From contig JAPNXP010000006.1 of NCBI GenBank assembly GCA_028753945.1, forward strand, positions 2,728,001-2,792,000: a stretch of 64,000 nt of DNA, read 5' to 3'. The stretch is from Hexactinellida sp. DTS-2022. Taxonomy: Eukaryota; Porifera; Hexactinellida. Shown one piece after another: positions 53,372 to 63,967 of this stretch; the first letter of the stretch is position 1, and each line of letters opens with the position of its first letter. The notes under the pieces were generated by a model, which was not told the DNA's origin, made no database searches, and saw nothing but the letters and a program-made list of their open reading frames with translations. A program made the translations under genes and the position numbers.

Positions 53372-53527
53372 CTGGAAATGGTTCGAAAAACCAAAACCGG
53401 AAATTGTTCGAATTTTTCAGTGTTGCTGCACCATGGATATGAGAAAATCCCGGCTTGAATCCATGGTCCAACAATACAAAAATGAAAGTCGAACTATTTC
53501 CTATTTTGAAAAAATCGAACCATTTCC
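53372..53527. mobile_element. Small inverted-repeat element, copy 2 (GGAAATGGTTCG)
   Basis: Closely matches 21986-22168, including GTTGCTGCACCATG and AAAATGAAAGTCGAACTATT, and ends AATCGAACCATTTCC. It lacks the extra repeat present in copy 1. Confidence 0.78.
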
Positions 53528-53544
53528 GTAGTACCTGCGGAGTG

Positions 53545-53975
53545 ACCGTCTAATTTGCACCTGGGTTTATGATTTTTGATCAAATAGTTTTAACACCTAT
53601 TTAAACTAATTATGGCTCATTACATGAAATAATTAATATTTAACTTGATAAAATTTATATGTACGGATAGAGAATTAAATTCTACAGCTTTTGCCAAATC
53701 ACAAATGTTCAATTTGGCCTAGGTTTGTGCCATAATTGGGGTACCAATCTCCTGTGTTTCCTCACACTTCAGATTCAGTAAAACTGTTAAATCAATTTCC
53801 ATTGTTTCAGCTTACGATAATTCTATTGAATCTAATTCTATTGTTTCAACTTGTAATAATTATATTGATTTAACTTGTTAAATCTTACTCTATTGTTTCA
53901 ACTTGCGATAAATATATTGATTTAACTTATAAATTCCAGCTGGCTTCTATTTAATTGTAGTATTGTAGGGAAACT
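53545..53975 (+). repeat. Dispersed repeat R1, copy 3, with MULE and hAT empty sites
   Basis: It runs ACCGTCTAATTTGCACCTGG through CACACTTCAGATTCAGTAAA and TTTCAACTTGTAATAATTAT to CCAGCTGGCTTCTATTTAAT. It matches both sides of the MULE and hAT insertions in copy 1 without either insertion, so it acts as a paralogous empty site for both. An internal module TTGTTTCAACTTG(T/C)nATAAT is repeated three times. Confidence 0.82.
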
Positions 53976-54246
53976 AACTGATGCAATAGTAGCAAGCTTG
54001 AGTTTCATAAATTATAACTTGAGGTAAAGCTAATTACAACTAATCTTACTGCTAGATATAGATAACTAATGCCTACTCAATACTGGTTATGTATTTACAC
54101 TCTAAGGTGTATCTACGCTGTAGGTCTTACCTGACATCAGGTACCCCTCCATTCAGTCGAAATCGTACCTCTTTGGTTTCTTCTTATCTCTAGAGGATCT
54201 CCTTACTGGAGGCCCTTCTCCCTCAGCCCCTTTTTCTGTGGTTTCT

Positions 54247-56200
54247 TTAATACGGTCGTATTCCGATACCGTTATCTCTGGTTCGTATACTTCGTGTGTC
54301 CGATGTGTTGTCTTTTAGTACTAAGTGATCGGCTAGCCCCCTGGGTATAACTTTGCAATTATCCACATGAATCCATGAGGCTTTCCCTCCTTCTCGTTCG
54401 ATTTTTACATTCGGATACTTGAAGTCTATAACGTTGTACGGCCCCTGATATACCGGATCCAATCCGTCTTCTCTTGTGAAGTTCCTGAGGTATACCCTCT
54501 CTCCTGGTTGTAATGACATTCGGGTTGTAGAAGTCTTTCGGTCGTAGAAGTTTTGTAGGCCTCCTTAGCTTGTTCCGTGTTTACCTTGCCAGTTCCCATT
54601 TCTCGCTAGGCGTGCCGCCTCCGGAGTTAGGCTCCTCTACTCTCCAGCTCTCTTCGGTCCCCGCCGGCTTAACTTCGGCAGCTACATCGATTAAAGAGCG
54701 AAACCTAGTACCGTACATCAACTCATGCGGGGAATATTTTGTACTTGCATTTTGCAGCGAATTATGGGCGAAAGTTTCTATTTTCATGGGGATAAGAGGT
54801 TCTCTCTTTTTGGGCGTGCCTTTTACTCTCCGCGCAACACCACAAGCTAAACAATAGTCTTCGATGGTCTTTCTCATCCGAATCCAAAAGAATCGTTCTC
54901 TTATGTAATTCAAACTCCTCCGAGCTCCTGCTGTGATAATCTGTGAGCCATTCCTGTAATTTCCTTTTGCAACACTCTGGGCGCTACTAATGCCTGCTTC
55001 CTACACAACCTTCCATCTCTGTCCAATCGCATACCCTCTTGGTTCCGGTAGGGCCCCGACGTTATCTTAATCCTCCCACCAAGCTGTTCGATGGCTCTAC
55101 GAATATCCGGGTCCCTGCGCTGCTCTTCTGTCAATCTATTTTGCACTGGTGTTATCTCGTCGATTAGGTAAAAACCTCTCCTAATGTTCTTCGTCCTCTA
55201 TCGCTTCGTCTCTTTGCGCCGGGAGTCGGCTCAAGAAGTCTGCCGCCCCCTTATCTACGCCCCGTCTGTACTCAATATCGTAGTCATATGATTCCAATTC
55301 GAGGAGCCAACGAGCGAACTTGTTACGGGGATCTCTTTGCTGACGCAGCCAGGTAAGTGGATTGTGGTCAGTTATCACAACTATCTTCTTAGCAGCCCGT
55401 AAGAATGTCCGCCACTTTCGGACTGCCGCTACTATGCCCCATGTTTCGAGTTCTCTGGCTGAATACCTCTGTTGCGCAGGATTCAGACCTGCGGAGTAGA
55501 ACTCTATAGCTCTCCGTTTCCGTCCGTGTGCTTTTGCGATAGAACTGCCCCTACGGCTTTACTTGAAGCGTCTTTCAATATAAAATGGTTCACCCCATCT
55601 GGGGAATGCGAGATTTCGAGATTGTTGTATCAACCGACTCTTCAATTGGGAGAAACTTGTTTCGCACTCTGACGACCATTCTCAAGGAATATCTTTCCCT
55701 GTTAGACGGTGCAATGGCTGTGCAAGCTCAGCTATGCCGGGGACATACTCTCGGTACCAATTGATCAATCCCATAAACCGCCTACAGTGGCGGATCCAGA
55801 CATGTTGAAAAGGGAGTCTGGGGGGTAACCCCCCAGATTTCTTTTGATTTATATACACTCAGAAGTAATTTTAAACGCTAATTTCTTTATAAGGAGCCAT
55901 AATTCAAACTCGAGGCTGAAGTTTCTTAATTATTTTGTCAATATCAGCCTAAATTTCAGTCAATTTCAGTTTCGAAGGGGGGGGCCCTCCCCTGGATCCG
56001 CTTCTGGCTTAATATCCTTCTTGTAACTTGATCGGGGCTAGGATCCTATGCGTGACAGTGTAGCTGGCAGAGGCCGCCGCCCTTTTTCCGACACCAAGTG
56101 ACCGAGGAACTCCACCTCCCTATACGCAAACCTACATTTGCCAACCCTCAGCTGATATCCAGCCCTGCCTAAACCAGTGAGAACACTGTTTAGATGTCCT
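54247..56200 (-). pseudogene. Gypsy retroelement relic, 3' half of pol (antisense)
   Basis: Minus-strand order: end of the RT domain (GYQLRVGKCRFAYREVEFLG, 56140-56085), MGLINWYREYVPG near 55770, RT thumb, RNase H with DHNPLTWLRQQRDPRNKFA (55375-55320) and FLSRLPAQ, then the integrase N-terminal zinc region ending NYIRERFFWIRMRKTIEDYC and CLAC (54913-54840). Directly after KREPLIPMKI it jumps to NSLQNASTKYSPHELMYGTR, so the DDE catalytic core of the integrase is deleted. The C-terminal beta domain (QPGERVYLRNFT, 54510) follows. Stops are scattered, and a hAT MITE sits at 55785-56006. No LTR recognised. Confidence 0.88.
55785..56006. mobile_element. hAT-type MITE in the Gypsy RT
   Basis: Termini CAGTGGCGGATCCAGACATG and CTGGATCCGCTTCTG; GGGGGGTAACCCCCC palindrome at 55819-55833. 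Flanking octamers do not match clearly, so the target duplication is decayed. Related to 40979-41400. Confidence 0.78.
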
Positions 56201-56667
56201 AGAACTTTAAACAGTTATATTCATATTATTAGTCTCTATTATCATTATTAGTTATTATTCTTGTTAAATGTTGTCTCATATGAATTGACTTACTATTTCA
56301 AATTGTATGGAATGGTGATCACTAGATTCTAGAAGTATTATATTACAATTGTAAGTGTATAAATAGAAAAAACTAATTTAAACTTTAAATTATCCTAAGT
56401 ACTAGTTGGAAATACTCATCTATTGATGACATTTTGAAATCTATAATTCACTGTTGTATAAATTTGTAGGCCCAAATAAAAAAAATTACAATTTTCTAAA
56501 CAAACTATGAGAAAATTGGAAATTTCATGTAAAATTTACAAATATAAATTTCATACCTTTTGGCCTAAAATATGGGATATTCCTAATCCACTTTATCCCC
56601 TCTTTCAATCAAAACAAAGATCAAGTCAATCGAGCTTGTATAAGTGGGTCAAATTAGTATTTGAAGT
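56201..56667. other. Noncoding DNA between Gypsy relic and MITE
   Basis: No gene or element recognised. AT-rich. Confidence 0.4.
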
Positions 56668-57313
56668 CAGTAGCGTAGCAATAGGCGGTTCATTGAACCA
56701 GGGCCCCCGATGTCTCGGGGGCCCCCAAAGGCATACCTGCCAACCTATTTGTGTCATATCCCTGTACAGGGCTCCAATTTTCCCCTGTACATTGGCCAAA
56801 ATCCCTATATACCTCCCAAAAATTTTTCTCGCTCGCTGCGCTCGCTCGTCCAGGTATTACTATACACTTACATATAAAAATATCACTTTGGAAGGGAAAA
56901 AGTATTGAATTATATATTGTACAGGGATTCCCTGTACACTTGTATAAGTATATAAACCAACTTGTGCCTTTATGTGGTCAATGCAGAATGCATGCACAGA
57001 ATATACTACCATATATAACTCTAGACATTTTTTGGCATTATTTGACTAAAATCCCTTTCCGCCTGTACAGAACAGCCAAAATGGTTCAAATCCCTGTACG
57101 GTTGGCAGGTATGCAAATGTTCCAAAATTCTCCAGATGCAGATTTACTTCAATCTACTTCGTCAAAATGCGGGAATGCCATTTCGAACCCAAATTTACCC
57201 AGATGCATGCCGCGAACTGCCTTAAAATATACTACTCCAATTTGAACTTGTGGGGCAGGGGCCCCGGCACATACTTTTGAACCGGGGGCCCCGAAACCCT
57301 AGCTACGCCACTG
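56668..57313. mobile_element. hAT-type element, CAGTAGCGTAGC, perfect 8-bp TSD
   Basis: Termini CAGTAGCGTAGCAATAGG and CCCTAGCTACGCCACTG, flanked by an exact 8-bp duplication TTTGAAGT (56660-56667 and 57314-57321). Subterminal GGGGCCCC-type palindromes are at both sides. It contains a nested element at 56733-57113. The open frames within are byproducts. Confidence 0.92.
56733..57113. mobile_element. Nested MITE with CATACCTGCCAACC ends
   Basis: CATACCTGCCAACCTATTTG faces GTACGGTTGGCAGGTATG, with CCCTGTACAGG boxes repeated in both orientations inside. No clear target duplication. Confidence 0.72.
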
Positions 57314-57321
57314 TTTGAAGT

Positions 57322-58032
57322 GTGCTAGTTTGAATTTTTGCTAACTTCACACTCGTTATGTTAGGGCCTTCCAAAGGTGGTGAATGCAAACATTCGTATT
57401 TCCCCTGAAATCACTAAAGAGAGCCTAAGTTTTAATCCGATGCATAAAGATGTTGTAACCCACACTACAGAATTTGTGTCGGCTGAAAATGAGATGGAGG
57501 AAAAATCATCTTGATATCCCAGTAAGAGTGTGACTACACAAAGTTTAATAGACGAAGCACTAAAGCTGATTTCAGAACAATTGAAATAATGTTACAGTTC
57601 TGAGACAAGTAGTTATGCTTGTGGTATACGCGAAATTTTTCTACCGTCGTTCAGAGGGAAGAGGGCTAAAGAAGGTGACTTGTTTTCAGTGTCATGGTGA
57701 AGGAAAGTACGCAGAAGATTGTGTTAATCAGAGAAGTTTCAAAAGGGACTTGCGTTAATTATCACGTTAATTATCACCTTGAAAAGTGTGTGGATTCCTC
57801 AATTAAATAGGAGGACAGTTTTCTTTAGTAATTCCATTTCGTGTGACGTGAATCTAGAAAAAATTATTCATACTCTTCTGAATTAATTTCCAAATTGGAA
57901 TATAAATAATTATAATTTATTGATTTATTGATTTATATGATCTGATTTGATTTATTGATTGAGTGTTGTGATAGTTGTAGTCTTGTAGACGAGATAAGGA
58001 GAGAAATTAATGACTTGTATAATTGAGCCTCA
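57322..58032 (+). other. Mostly noncoding; possible gag zinc-knuckle remnant
   Basis: Near 57670-57725 one frame reads VTCFQCHGEGKYAEDCVN, a CCHC-like knuckle with the His replaced by Lys. Around it are stops. It may be a retroelement gag remnant. Otherwise nothing is seen. Confidence 0.35.
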
Positions 58033-58140
58033 AAATACAAGTATAATTTGTAATAGCACATCCATGGTTTATACAGTGTATTACATAGACGCTCAAATTA
58101 CTGTAGCGCCTGAAATACCACACAACAGGCCAATATAAGG
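58033..58140. repeat. Copy of the 1310-1740 repeat unit
   Basis: TAATTTGTAATAGCACATCC followed by ATGGTTTATACAGTGTATTACATAG and CACACAACAGGCC matches 1636-1735. This shows dispersal of that tandem family. Confidence 0.75.
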
Positions 58141-58189
58141 TCAAAACCCAGTCTTCTCAATGTGGAGAATTTTATATCGAATATACTAC

Positions 58190-58635
58190 TCGAATTTAAA
58201 AAAATTGCAGCCTGTGCCGACGCATGTTCCTTTGGTGGCACTATAACTTGTTTGTGGTTTATTGATAGTGCCTCCAATGGAACATGCTGTCGACAAAGCC
58301 TGCAATTTTGGATTTTTTTCGCCAACTCATCAAAGTGTCAAGAACCATTTGTTAATTGGTCCGAGTCACAAGGAACGGTAGATAAATTTGAAGTTTGTTT
58401 CTATCATAAACCATCTTGAGTTTAATGCCATTCATTCATTATGTATTGATAATAAATTACTATATTATTAGTTATATATTTTAGCAATGTTAACCCACGG
58501 TGATTTGAGTTTAGTCAACAAATTCCTTATATTATATTATTTTATTTAATCAATTGTATAGTAATACTACAATTAAATAGAAGCCAGCTGGAATTTATAA
58601 GTAAATCAATATTATTATCGCAAGTTGAATCAACT
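58190..58635 (-). repeat. Dispersed repeat R1, copy 4, with foldback H1
   Basis: Reverse complement of 17620-18117. The H1 hairpin arms are 58201-58243 and 58263-58321 around a roughly 20-base loop; differences between arms keep the stem mostly paired. It abuts the Gypsy relic at about 58640. Confidence 0.8.
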
Positions 58636-58744
58636 TAAACCCACCCCCAGACCCTCATCGAGCTCTACAAACCTTGTGTAGGACAGACGGCACAAGGTGA
58701 AGAAATATACGTATTTTCTATCGACTAAATAACGCAGGGAATGA

Positions 58745-60387
58745 AGCTAAGGCCCCATGGACATGATTTGCAGCGTATTAGTGGGACAGTTACTGGAATC
58801 CGTACAACCTGCTATTAAAGAGTGGCTCAAGAAGGATGAGAATACAGAGCTGACCATCACCAAGAGTAGGGAGTTTATTCGGCAGGGTTAAAGTAGTGCT
58901 GGCAGAGAAGGGCTACAAATACGACACAGGTTATCGCGATATGGGGCGTATCGCTCTGATGAGAGAACAGGAGGATAACCTGGGGACGAAGGAAAGGAAA
59001 CAACAGAGGGGTATCACACCAAAGATTCCCCAAGAGAGGATATCTTGAAGGTACACCAATATCCGCGAAAAGTTATGACCACCGAAGAAACTACAGTGGA
59101 ACCACCAAAAGAAATTCCAGGAGCACAACCTCAGGTCCTAAGTCTCGTTGTTTCATTTGCGGATCAGACAGACACCTTATAGCGCGGTGCCCCAGCAAGC
59201 GTTGCCCCCGATGTGGTGAGATAGGTCATGATATCTACCAATGCAAGAGCCGCAAGGAAGACGTCCTAGTTGCAACGGGTGAGGGGAAGGATTATCCAGA
59301 AGCGGCGGTAGTGGTACAAGTCCAATTCAGCGGTAAACCGATTGAAGTTATGCTGGATACTGGGGCCCAACCTTCGGTCATCGATAAGGGTACGGTGGAG
59401 AGATTGAAGTTAGCTTACCAAACAATGAATAGCAGAGTATACGGAGTTGGGAGGTTACCGATACATGTATGCGGTACGATGCAAGTGGAGATAGACATCG
59501 GAGGTAGCAGGATTATAAACCATCAGGTGGATATCCTGGATACCAGTACGGAAACTGTCATCCTAGGGAGAAATTTTCTGGCTCACTTTAGCGAAGTCTA
59601 CTTCGACGTTAAGGGTTTCAGGATTAAGCTAGATGAGTAGTGGTTGGAGACGCGGACGCTACTACAAGGAGGAAAAGCCTTGGCGCGTGCGGAAGTGGTA
59701 GAAATAGAATCCCCAGGCGAGCAAGATCAGGTTTTCGATATAGATCCGGAGCTATCTCACGATCAACGAATGGCAACGTGGGGTATATTGAGGAAAGACA
59801 AAACCGGTTTCGCAGTCAACCCCAAGTCCCCTACAGAGGTGCACGGAGTTGAACACCGGATAACCCTCATAGATCATCGTCCAATCAAATACCGCCCATT
59901 AAGAGTCTCTCCCTATACTGAGTCTGAAGTCTCTAGAGTCTAGACAGATAGAAGAAATGCTTTCGAATGGGATTATCAAACCGTCTGAGTCCCCATGGGG
60001 GAGTAGAATTATACTAGTGCGCAAGAAGGACGGATCTCAAAGGTTCGCGGTAGACTATCGCAGTCTGAATTCGGCCACGAAGAAGGACGCGTACCCGATG
60101 CCGGACTCAAAAGATATATTTAAAAGGCTGGAGGACAGCAGTATTTCTCTACCCTTGACTGTGCATCAGCCTATTGGAGTATCCCGGTTAGAGAGAAAGG
60201 TAAGGAAAGTACCGCATTCGTATCAACTAGGGGACAATTTGAATTCAACAGGATGCCGTTTAGACTGTGTAACTCACAAGCTACATATCAGAGAGCAGTG
60301 GATAATGCCTTGAAGGGAATCTCCAATGCACAAGCATTCGTAGACGACACGATTGTGCATTCTAGCGACTTCGAGGCACATCTAGGA
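58745..60387 (+). pseudogene. Gypsy retroelement relic, gag end to reverse transcriptase
   Basis: Gag C-terminus (SREFIRQG, frameshift, KVVLAEKGYKYDTGYRDMG at 58885-58945), then two CCHC knuckles CFICGSDRHLIARC and CPRCGEIGHDIYQC (59152-59240), then an aspartic protease with LDTGAQPSVID (59354-59387) and ILGRNFLAHF. An in-frame TAG at 59638 separates it from WLETRTLL and the RT region. RT blocks are NGIIKPSESPWGSRIILVRK (59965-60024), FAVDYRSLN, RMPFRLCNSQATYQRAVDNA and the catalytic box AFVDDTIVHSS (60334-60366). Frameshifts lie near 58888, 59935 and 60140. It is cut by a hAT-like element at 60388. Confidence 0.88.
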
Positions 60388-60466
60388 CAGTGGTTCCCAA
60401 CCTGGGAGGAATTCCTCCCTGGGGAGGAATTTGGCCATCCTAGGGGAGGAATTCCACCTACTTAGA

Positions 60467-60847
60467 TATCTATATTATTAAATCTCGATTGTTGTGTTTG
60501 TTTGTGCGTTAATCCGGATTGTAATAAAATGATGGGGGAAAAGAAACCGCATTTATAATTTTGATTGAAACTAACTTCCAAGTATCCTGAACACGAATTT
60601 CGCGTTTATAAATTTATAATACGAGTTTTGTTGTTGTTATTTACACAAATAGGTAAACAAATTAGTGAAAATTCATAATAAACCTAGAAGTTGGCTTTCA
60701 ACCGGTATTATAAGTATATAACTATGACAAATATTACTAATAAGGTAATCAATCGTTTAGCGAGGAGTAAGGCCGCGTAGCGGCCGTTAACTTGTATTGT
60801 GTAGCACCGATCTGTCGAAAGTGACCGAGATCGAAGGGCTCGTATTA
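60467..60847 (+). repeat. Helitron-like nonautonomous repeat, copy 2
   Basis: TCTATATTATTAAATCTCGA, then TGTGTTTGTTTGTGCG, ending GAGTAAGGCCGCGTAGCGGC with GTAGCACCGATCTGTCG. Same layout as 22671-23074. Class inferred. Confidence 0.6.
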
Positions 60848-60979
60848 TGAAATTTTCTGGATCACTTTGTCTCACTGAATGATTTAATCACTGAGTAATT
60901 AAAAATACCTAGTATTGATAATATTGACTGTTCTCATTAACAGTATTATTTATATTTTCACTTAGTTTTTCAGTAACCG

Positions 60980-61147
60980 CAAGGCCGCATTAAGGGGGGG
61001 GGGGGGGCTATGGGTGCTGCAGCACCAGGGCCCAGGGCCTGAGGGGCCATTAGGGGCCCGCGTAGCGTGCCTCAGACAGTATAAGACAAATAGGGGCCCT
61101 GAAATTTGGACAGTACCAGGGCACAGACGACCCTTAATGCGGCCTTG
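60980..61147. mobile_element. hAT-type MITE, CAAGGCCGCATTAAGG
   Basis: Termini CAAGGCCGCATTAAGGG and CCTTAATGCGGCCTTG. Flanking octamers AGTAACCG (60972-60979) and AGTAACAG (61148-61155) match at 7 of 8. A long G-run (60993-61008) follows the left end. 168 bp. Confidence 0.88.
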
Positions 61148-61349
61148 AGTAACAGTATTTCAATACCAAAATAGTACATTGTAGTGCTGGGGAGGAATTA
61201 TAGCAAAAATATATGTTAGGGGGTAATATCGTGACATTTGTTGGAAAAGGTTGGGAACCACTGGTTTAAACTATACAAATCACCACCAACTACCTATTAC
61301 ATAATTTAGATGCTAGAGTAAGAATTAACATGAAGTCAATATTCGGGAA

Positions 61350-61361
61350 TGGTATATAAAT
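61350..61361 (+). promoter_or_regulatory. Candidate TATA box for the integrase element gene
   Basis: GGTATATAAATG lies about 55 bp upstream of the ATG at 61410, a plausible core promoter position for a short 5' leader. There is no experimental support in the sequence itself. Confidence 0.45.
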
Positions 61362-62000
61362 GTGAGACTAGATTTCCTATTTATTCAATCATCCAATTGT
61401 TGTACTAAAATGCAAAATCATGAATTGCAATTTACTAATCTTGTAAATGCCAACAACAACATAAACAGCGTTCTCCTATCGCGCGAACAGTTCTCGGAGA
61501 TCGTCAATATCTTCTCTGCGCCATATCCCAATACTTCTGCAGCAGCTAGACAGCGTTTCTACAGGATACAGAAAAAGTACACCGTAAAGCATACCCAATC
61601 CTGTCAGATATTATACCAAAGTAGTTCTGATACCTCTACGCTGCTTCGAGTTCTTGCGAAGGAAGAACTTTTTGACGTATTCTCCCGCGTACACTGTGAA
61701 GGTGAGAAGCATCTAGGGAGAGATAGAATGGTTATCGAACTTAAAAAGCGATATTGTGGATACTCGAAGTCCGTAGTACAAGATTATGTCAACCTCTGTC
61801 AAGAGTGTCAACTTAAGAAGGGCAAAACGTATTTAAAGGTACCACTGTTAAACCTATTCACAGTCCAGAATTTGCATCGAGAGGTCAAGTTGATTTAATC
61901 GATTTCCAGAACACGGATCAAGCTAACAGACCTTATAATTTTCTTTTGGTGTACCAAGATCACCATACCAAGTTTCCGTAGGAGTTTGATGAACTTACAC

Positions 62001-62177
62001 CAGTGGTTCTGAACCTTTTCAAATTAACGGACCCCTGGTTGTATTAAAAAATATCTTGAGACCCAAAACATATACTAAGCGACCCAAAACATGTACACAT
62101 AATATGATACTATTATCGAGTAGGTACCTCGGCGGACCCCTTAAAATATTTCGCGGACCCCTGGTTGAGAACCACTG
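62001..62177. mobile_element. hAT-type MITE in the integrase relic
   Basis: Termini CAGTGGTTCTGAACC and GGTTGAGAACCACTG, with CGGACCCCTGGTTG repeated inside. Flanking octamers ACTTACAC (61993-62000) and ACCTACAC (62178-62185) match at 7 of 8. 177 bp. Confidence 0.92.
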
Positions 62178-62327
62178 ACCTACACAGACCATAGACTCCT
62201 TCTAAAGGAGTCTATGACACAGACAGATAATGAAAGTCCATTTTCTTCACCTTATTCTGCTAACAATTCAGGTATTCATGACTCACCACCAGAGTTGCAG
62301 GATTCTCCGGACTCCTATATGAGGGAC

Positions 62328-62977
62328 CATGGCCTACTTAATATACGGCTATATATGTCGCCGAGAAGGCCATAAAACAAAGAGGCCAGTTTCTAATTTT
62401 CAAAATGGAGAATTAATACATTTATATAGTCATTACCTAATAATGAATTAAGTGTTAATTATCTCAAAGATTATTGAAGTTAGGCATATAAAATGTATTA
62501 TCGATGAATAGGAAGTTACCTATTCCGGACAGATCAGTACCAGTCTAGTTTACATAACATTCATAGTTTTTGAGTTATGGCACATTTTAGGAAATATACA
62601 TTTTCCATGGCAACCGAGGAATGTGTCAACATTCCATTTATAATTTCGATATATTTATTTTACTACTTCTGGGTATAACCATGTTCCAATTTTGAACATT
62701 TATAACGCGTTTAACTATGTTAAAAGTATGCTAGAAAAACAAGATAATTCGCAACCAAAATAACCATAACGTCATCAGATGATGACATATCACAATTCTG
62801 GAGGGTGCTATGTATACCTGGATACCATATTCCTATATAGTTATAATACACTTTTCAGCTCTATCATTGCTAATTATTCGAATAAAGATCAATTCTCCAT
62901 TTTGAAAATTAGAAATTGGCCTCTTTGTTTTATGGCCTTCTCGGCGACATATATAGCCGTATATTAAGTAGGCCATG
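62328..62977. mobile_element. Palindromic element PAL, copy 3, 7-bp TSD
   Basis: 650 bp from CATGGCCTACTTAATATACG to its complement, flanked by an exact 7-bp duplication GAGGGAC (62321-62327 and 62978-62984). The interior (62470-62900) closely matches PAL copy 1 at 35900-36500. The outer about 60 bp differ (GGCCTACTTAATATACGGC instead of CGTGACCTTCG), so the termini were exchanged while the core was kept. Confidence 0.92.
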
Positions 62978-63567
62978 GAGGGACATCAGTAAAACGTGTA
63001 TTATTGCACAAGAGTCTGAGCTTGGCGCTGTTAATTATGACATACCTTTTAACCTTTACCTTGTTCTTCAGGATACGTTCATAACAGCGAGTATAACCCT
63101 TTCCAATACATTTCATCCATTCTAGCAGAAACTCCATATACCTGCCGCTGTTATCTAATCCACCACCTATGAGTTTCAAATCAATACCAAACTACATGAT
63201 GGGATGACATTGTCTTAAATATACCCGAAGTCGACAAGAGATCACCTTTCGACCCACCAAATATTCTTGGTGTTATCCTTAATCGTTCACAAGAGGGGTT
63301 TTATCGCATCGGTACAAATTCAGGAAGAATAAATCGACTTTACATTGGATCGGAATTCGATCTGACACACGGTCACTTTCTTTCGTCAGATGATGTACCT
63401 GACATAGAAGTCTCATTTAGAACTGCCGTATTTCGGGAATCGTTGAGCAATCGCAGACAATTTTGCAACTGCACTAGTGGCTGCCGTACCAATCGGTGCA
63501 GATGCAAAAGTGCTAATATTAAGCACAACTCTAAATGTCATAAGCAGTTAGCATGCCAAAATAAATA

Positions 63568-63967
63568 ACAAACGAAACCAGGTAAAATAGTTGCACACCT
63601 GATTTGTATTTCATTCTTTCAGGCTTCTATTTAATCTTGAATCTAGTTAGAAATATATTTAGAACACTGTATAAACTGCGGGAACTTCGGAGGGATATTA
63701 ATTATATGGACAGTTCGTTACCTGTCTGTAACTACTAAATCTTAGCAATAACTGTAGTAGATATCAATTTATTGATAAAAACCACCTGGCTTCATTGAAA
63801 ATACTAGTAAACATATCATGTCCATGTACCATGTAATGAGGGCCGCATACTTTCCGCAAACTTTTATTTATATCAGGCCACATAATCTTAACAAAATTTT
63901 CCTCAGGCCGCAAACAATATCGAGAATTTTTCGAAATTTATAACAAAACTATTATGTTGTTGTAATG
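63568..63967. other. Noncoding DNA at the right edge
   Basis: A short R1-like piece (GGCTTCTATTTAATC, 63623) and a hAT-like subterminal fragment (CCGCAAACTTTTATTTATATC with GGCCACATAA, 63855-63890) are visible. No gene. Confidence 0.4.

Larger units (their letters stand above)
60388..61263. mobile_element. hAT-like element with two nested repeats
   Basis: Termini CAGTGGTTCCCAACCTGGG and AAAGGTTGGGAACCACTG. GGAGGAATT boxes follow the left end and precede the right. Nested inside are a Helitron-like repeat (60467-60847) and a MITE (60980-61147). The flanks ATCTAGGA and GTTTAAAC do not match, and the Gypsy frame does not resume on the right, so one side was probably rearranged. Confidence 0.78.
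61410..63567 (+). pseudogene. KRBA2/Ginger-like integrase element, decayed
   Basis: The open part (61410-61898) holds the HHCC-type zinc region and its lead-in: LFDVFSRVHCEGEKHLGRDRM (61670-61730), RYCGYSKSVVQDYVNLCQECQLKK (61750-61820). A frameshift near 61850 leads to SRGQVDLIDFQNTDQANRPY and LLVYQDHHTKFP, the start of the DDE core with its first Asp in QVDLID, then a stop and a hAT MITE. After a palindromic insertion, a C-terminal part at 63207-63567 reads PPNILGVILNRSQEGFYRIGT, then a Cys-rich tail CNCTSGCRTNRCRCKSANIK..CHKQLACQNK. This order matches KRBA2-type integrase-derived proteins. Most of the catalytic core is gone. Confidence 0.78.

Noticed and set aside
56507-57245. ORFs of 133 and 164 residues
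   Set aside because: They overlap in different frames across two nested MITEs and show no domain.
59638-59640. Programmed stop-codon readthrough as an annotated feature
   Set aside because: The copy has several frameshifts, so a chance nonsense mutation is the simpler reading. Kept only as a low-interest finding.
60388-61263. Claiming an 8-bp TSD for this hAT-like element
   Set aside because: The flanking octamers do not match and the Gypsy frame does not resume on the right.
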